DNA of 6,490 nt from Candidatus Omnitrophota bacterium. GTDB lineage: Bacteria > Omnitrophota > Koll11 > Duberdicusellales > 4484-171. The stretch spans positions 1 to 6,490 of the forward strand of contig JAUYCY010000081.1 of assembly GCA_030692055.1 (NCBI GenBank). Direction: 5' to 3'. The number at the start of each line of letters is the position of its first letter. Position 1 is the first letter of the stretch. Shown here piece by piece: positions 5,149 through 6,490 of the stretch. The notes under the pieces were generated by a model that made no database searches, had not been told where the DNA came from, and worked only from the letters and a program-made list of their open reading frames with translations. Position numbers and translations under genes: made by a program.

Positions 5149-5178
5149 AAAAAAACCCTCGCCTTTAGAGCGAAGGTT
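5149..5178 (-). terminator. Intrinsic terminator in the methyltransferase leader
   Basis: AACCTTCGC (5178-5170) pairs with GCGAGGGTT (5162-5154) over nine base pairs with one wobble, followed by a run of seven Ts (5155-5149). It lies between the promoter at 5244-5272 and the methyltransferase start at 5066. It must therefore either end a short RNA or act as an attenuator. A weaker T-run on the other side means it could also work on the plus strand. Confidence 0.85.
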
Positions 5179-5237
5179 TTAATTATTTTAACGTGGCAGT
5201 TCCCCCTTCGAAACGTACCACTTTATACCTAATTGTA
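5149..5237 (-). ncRNA. Candidate short leader RNA / attenuator before the methyltransferase
   Basis: A good promoter is followed within about 90 bases by a strong terminator, with a stable hairpin between them. The hairpin is GTGGTA (5221-5216), one bulged C, then GTTTC (5214-5210), a GAAGGG loop, GGAAC (5203-5199) and TGCCAC (5198-5193). CGAAGG at the loop (5210-5205) is exactly complementary to CCTTCG (5176-5171) in the terminator's left arm, so loop pairing would compete with termination. This could be a small RNA, a riboswitch-like attenuator or both. I do not recognise it as a known riboswitch class. The start at 5237 is inferred from the promoter. Confidence 0.45.
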
Positions 5238-5243
5238 GGTATA
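5224..5243. repeat. Palindrome at the predicted transcription start (operator candidate)
   Basis: TATACCTA and TAGGTATA flank ATTG, a perfect eight-base inverted repeat directly next to the -10 element and covering the predicted start point. Because the RNA would begin inside it, it is better read as a DNA operator than an RNA hairpin. Restriction-modification loci often use such operators for a controller protein or the methyltransferase itself; no controller gene is seen here. Confidence 0.6.
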
Positions 5244-5272
5244 TTTTTAGCATAAACAGTTGATTCTGTCAA
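5244..5272 (-). promoter_or_regulatory. Sigma-70-type promoter of the methyltransferase/restriction locus
   Basis: A perfect TTGACA (5272-5267), a 17-base spacer and TAAAAA (5249-5244) preceded by TGC, an extended -10. The start would fall near 5237. The -35 lies inside one palindrome (5258-5274), and a second palindrome (5224-5243) begins immediately after the -10. Confidence 0.8.
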
Positions 5273-5274
5273 CT
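5258..5274. repeat. Palindrome covering the -35 element (operator candidate)
   Basis: AGTTGA and TCAACT flank TTCTG, a perfect six-base inverted repeat containing the TTGACA -35 box. A bound protein would block RNA polymerase. It differs in sequence from the palindrome at the start point, so if both are operators they may serve different proteins. Confidence 0.45.
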
Positions 5275-5308
5275 ACTTTTTACTCCTAACCTGTAAATGA
5301 GCCAGGAT

Positions 5309-5531
5309 ATGGAAGGTAAAGGTTTACACACTTGCTACGCCCCTTCGGGGCTTGCAAGTGCCATTTCCATACTTCGTAATAGAGGGGAAATGGAGTGCCA
5401 AATTTTTTTCACATTGAAAAAAATTTGGGGTCCCTCTATTATTAGCCGAGGGGGAACCTCTCTAATTCCAAATAACGCTTATATATAGTAATTACCTTAA
5501 TATATGCCCAATACTGTAGATATAGAGAGGT
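5309..5531. repeat. Dense cluster of perfect inverted repeats in the intergenic region
   Basis: About 220 bases without a gene hold several strong dyads. CACTTGC/GCAAGTG (5329-5335, 5354-5360) encloses GCCCC/GGGGC (5339-5343, 5347-5351). CCATTTCC/GGAAATGG are at 5361-5368 and 5386-5393. TAATAGAGGG/CCCTCTATTA (5377-5386, 5432-5441) enclose CCAAATTTTTTTC/GAAAAAAATTTGG (5398-5410, 5416-5428). ACCTCTCTA/TAGAGAGGT are at 5456-5464 and 5523-5531. Some arms compete, for example TATGGAA/TTCCATA at 5309-5315 and 5365-5371. No start site or reading frame supports a protein. It could be a structured RNA, a mobile palindromic element or a remnant; which one is not decided here. Confidence 0.75.
5427..5440 (+). 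repeat. Direct repeat copy A, GGGGTCCCTCTATT
   Basis: This 14-base stretch recurs in the same orientation at 6278-6291 with one mismatch (C to G). The two copies lie on either side of the 232-residue gene, and both are preceded by an A/T-rich run containing six or more As. Confidence 0.6.
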
Positions 5532-5552
5532 AATTCCTCGCCTACCAGAAAC

Positions 5553-6251
5553 CTACATGTTCTTTACTAAAATATCCCAATCCTGCCTGCTGATTATCGT
5601 ACTTGTCTCTACGGTAAAGGGTCCACCTTGCGATGACGTAATTTCTAAAAAACCATCCTTATCAAGATCCAAAAACCACTTAAAATCAAAACGTAAAGTT
5701 GGCGGTAACTTTTTATCTGCAATAGTCATATTCACTTCTTTATTTAATTCAAAGTCAACGTAAGTTTCAACTCCAGGCTTTATAAAATATTGTTTTTTTG
5801 CCACTGCAGCGCTTCCAAACATATTTTGACCAGTTGTTATGTGATGGAATGATACAGTACTACGTACTTCAAGAGATATGGGACCTTGATAGCCCATTGC
5901 ATTTACAACGAATGATCTTGTATTATTTTTATTTAAAACCCTGAGCAAAAGACCAACTCTATAAAACTCTTCTTTTTCTTCAATCCAATAAATACTTATA
6001 CTTTTTATATATAAATCCTTGGAAATATTATGTTCCTCGTTAAGTTTTTTTAATAATTCCTCTAGTCCTGTAAGCTGTTTGCCAGTATCCTGTTTGGCTG
6101 TTAATGCTGCCTGTTCAGCCACCTTATCTCTATCCTGTTGTGCCATTCTTCCATAATGGTTAGCACCATATGTAGCCAATGCTCCGATGATGACACATAC
6201 AGCTACTATGACCCAACAACCAGTTTGCATAATTAATGGATTTAAATTCAT
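5553..6251 (-). CDS. Membrane-anchored protein of unknown function, 232 residues
   Basis: I do not recognise this protein. One hydrophobic segment at about residues 12-30 (WVIVAVCVIIGALATYG) looks like an uncleaved signal anchor. A charged, helix-prone stretch with coiled-coil character follows at about 36-76, ending LEELLKKLNEEHN. The rest (about 80-232) alternates short hydrophobic and polar stretches like a beta-rich domain, probably outside the membrane. DLDKDG at 195-200 resembles part of a calcium-binding loop but is incomplete. The ATG at 6251 has no ribosome binding site in the AT-rich upstream bases, and neither does the ATG seven codons later, so the start is uncertain or translation is unusual. 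It is isolated: a GC-rich region lies upstream and the hairpin cluster downstream, with no partner gene. Direct repeats outside both ends hint at an inserted unit. Length and regular codon pattern make it a likely real gene. Confidence 0.78.
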   Translation of the reverse strand: MNLNPLIMQTGCWVIVAVCVIIGALATYGANHYGRMAQQDRDKVAEQAALTAKQDTGKQLTGLEELLKKLNEEHNISKDLYIKSISIYWIEEKEEFYRVGLLLRVLNKNNTRSFVVNAMGYQGPISLEVRSTVSFHHITTGQNMFGSAAVAKKQYFIKPGVETYVDFELNKEVNMTIADKKLPPTLRFDFKWFLDLDKDGFLEITSSQGGPFTVETSTIISRQDWDILVKNM

Positions 6252-6277
6252 TTTTATTCTAGTTAATTTTAAAAAAT

Positions 6278-6291
6278 GGGGTCCCTGTATT
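6278..6291 (+). repeat. Direct repeat copy B, GGGGTCCCTGTATT
   Basis: Matches the copy at 5427-5440 at 13 of 14 bases in the same orientation. It lies just upstream (on the minus strand) of the 232-residue gene, with an A-run before it as in the other copy. Confidence 0.6.
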
Positions 6292-6330
6292 CATTGAATC
6301 GAAATAATTTCAAGAACAAGGATTGTTAGC

Positions 6331-6489
6331 TTATTCTTTAGGCACCGCACCTGTCGGCGCTCCCGTAGCTCCCTGGCATCGTGCCCCCTCGCTTGGGCTC
6401 GGGGTCACTTGGCGCTCGCTTGGCCGCTCGCTTCTTGCTAATGCAATGCGTGTGCGGCTTTGCTTGCGGCTTGCGCTGGGTGGGGGCAG
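6331..6489 (-). other. GC-rich repetitive edge with an open minus-strand frame
   Basis: GC content by hand count is about 69% over 6341-6490, against an AT-rich remainder. Short words repeat: CGCTCGCTT at 6413-6421 and 6425-6433, TGCGGCTT at 6453-6460 and 6465-6472, GGCAC with GTGCC as a dyad at 6341-6345 and 6380-6384. On the minus strand a frame is open from the window edge to a TAA at 6331-6333, reading RSERPSERQVTPSPSEGA and ending GATGAPTGAVPKE. This could be the tail of a gene entering from the right, but the plus strand is also open here, and the serine/arginine/proline-rich composition is what a GC-rich repeat gives by chance. I favour a dispersed or low-complexity repeat over a protein tail. 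Confidence 0.45.
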
Positions 6490-6490
6490 C

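Noticed and set aside
5297..5488. Plus-strand frame of 63 residues in the hairpin cluster
   Set aside because: It runs through several perfect inverted repeats, has no ribosome binding site and no protein-like pattern.
6260..6310. Promoter for the 232-residue gene (TTGAAA and a TAGAAT-like box)
   Set aside because: No -35/-10 pair had acceptable spacing, so I could not support one.

Overview
The window is a compact, AT-rich bacterial segment with every convincing gene on the minus strand, so the text below follows transcription from right to left. The two clear promoters are sigma-70 type (TTGACA, 17-base spacer, TGn-extended -10), and most starts have strong GGAGG-type ribosome binding sites. 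The gene set is a stand-alone FMN-type glutamate synthase with an N-terminal four-cysteine motif, a GAF-ANTAR antiterminator, an ammonium transporter and a type II restriction-modification pair. It suggests an anaerobic, probably uncultured bacterium. A candidate-phylum lineage such as Omnitrophota is possible, but this is a low-confidence impression and no taxonomic marker is present.

Right end (about 5280-6490): a GC-rich, repetitive edge (about 69% GC by hand count over 6341-6490) carries an open minus-strand frame of doubtful meaning. Next is a 232-residue membrane-anchored protein of unknown function (5553-6251), then about 220 bases packed with perfect inverted repeats. A 14-base near-identical direct repeat lies on either side of the 232-residue gene.

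Middle (3314-5280): a restriction-modification locus. A good promoter overlapped by two palindromes drives a leader containing a hairpin, a strong intrinsic terminator and an inverted repeat that buries the ribosome binding site. The leader precedes a beta-class DNA adenine methyltransferase. The overlapping downstream gene is a PD-(D/E)XK restriction endonuclease broken by two compensating one-base shifts that put its catalytic core out of frame, so the methyltransferase may now act alone unless the shifts are sequencing errors.

Left half (1-3281): a nitrogen-assimilation operon in the order promoter, structured leader, GAF-ANTAR regulator, glutamate synthase, 58-residue cysteine-rich protein, second structured leader, amt (truncated by the window edge). 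The 58-residue gene starts with GTG three bases after the glutamate synthase stop. ANTAR proteins are RNA-binding antiterminators that recognise paired hairpins, the second overlapping a terminator. The leader of the ANTAR gene appears to hold three such hairpin-pair/terminator units in series, and a fourth sits before amt. The likely logic is self-regulated antitermination at the operon entrance plus a second checkpoint before the ammonium transporter. This tandem arrangement is the most interesting part of the window. No tRNA, rRNA, CRISPR array or transposase was seen.
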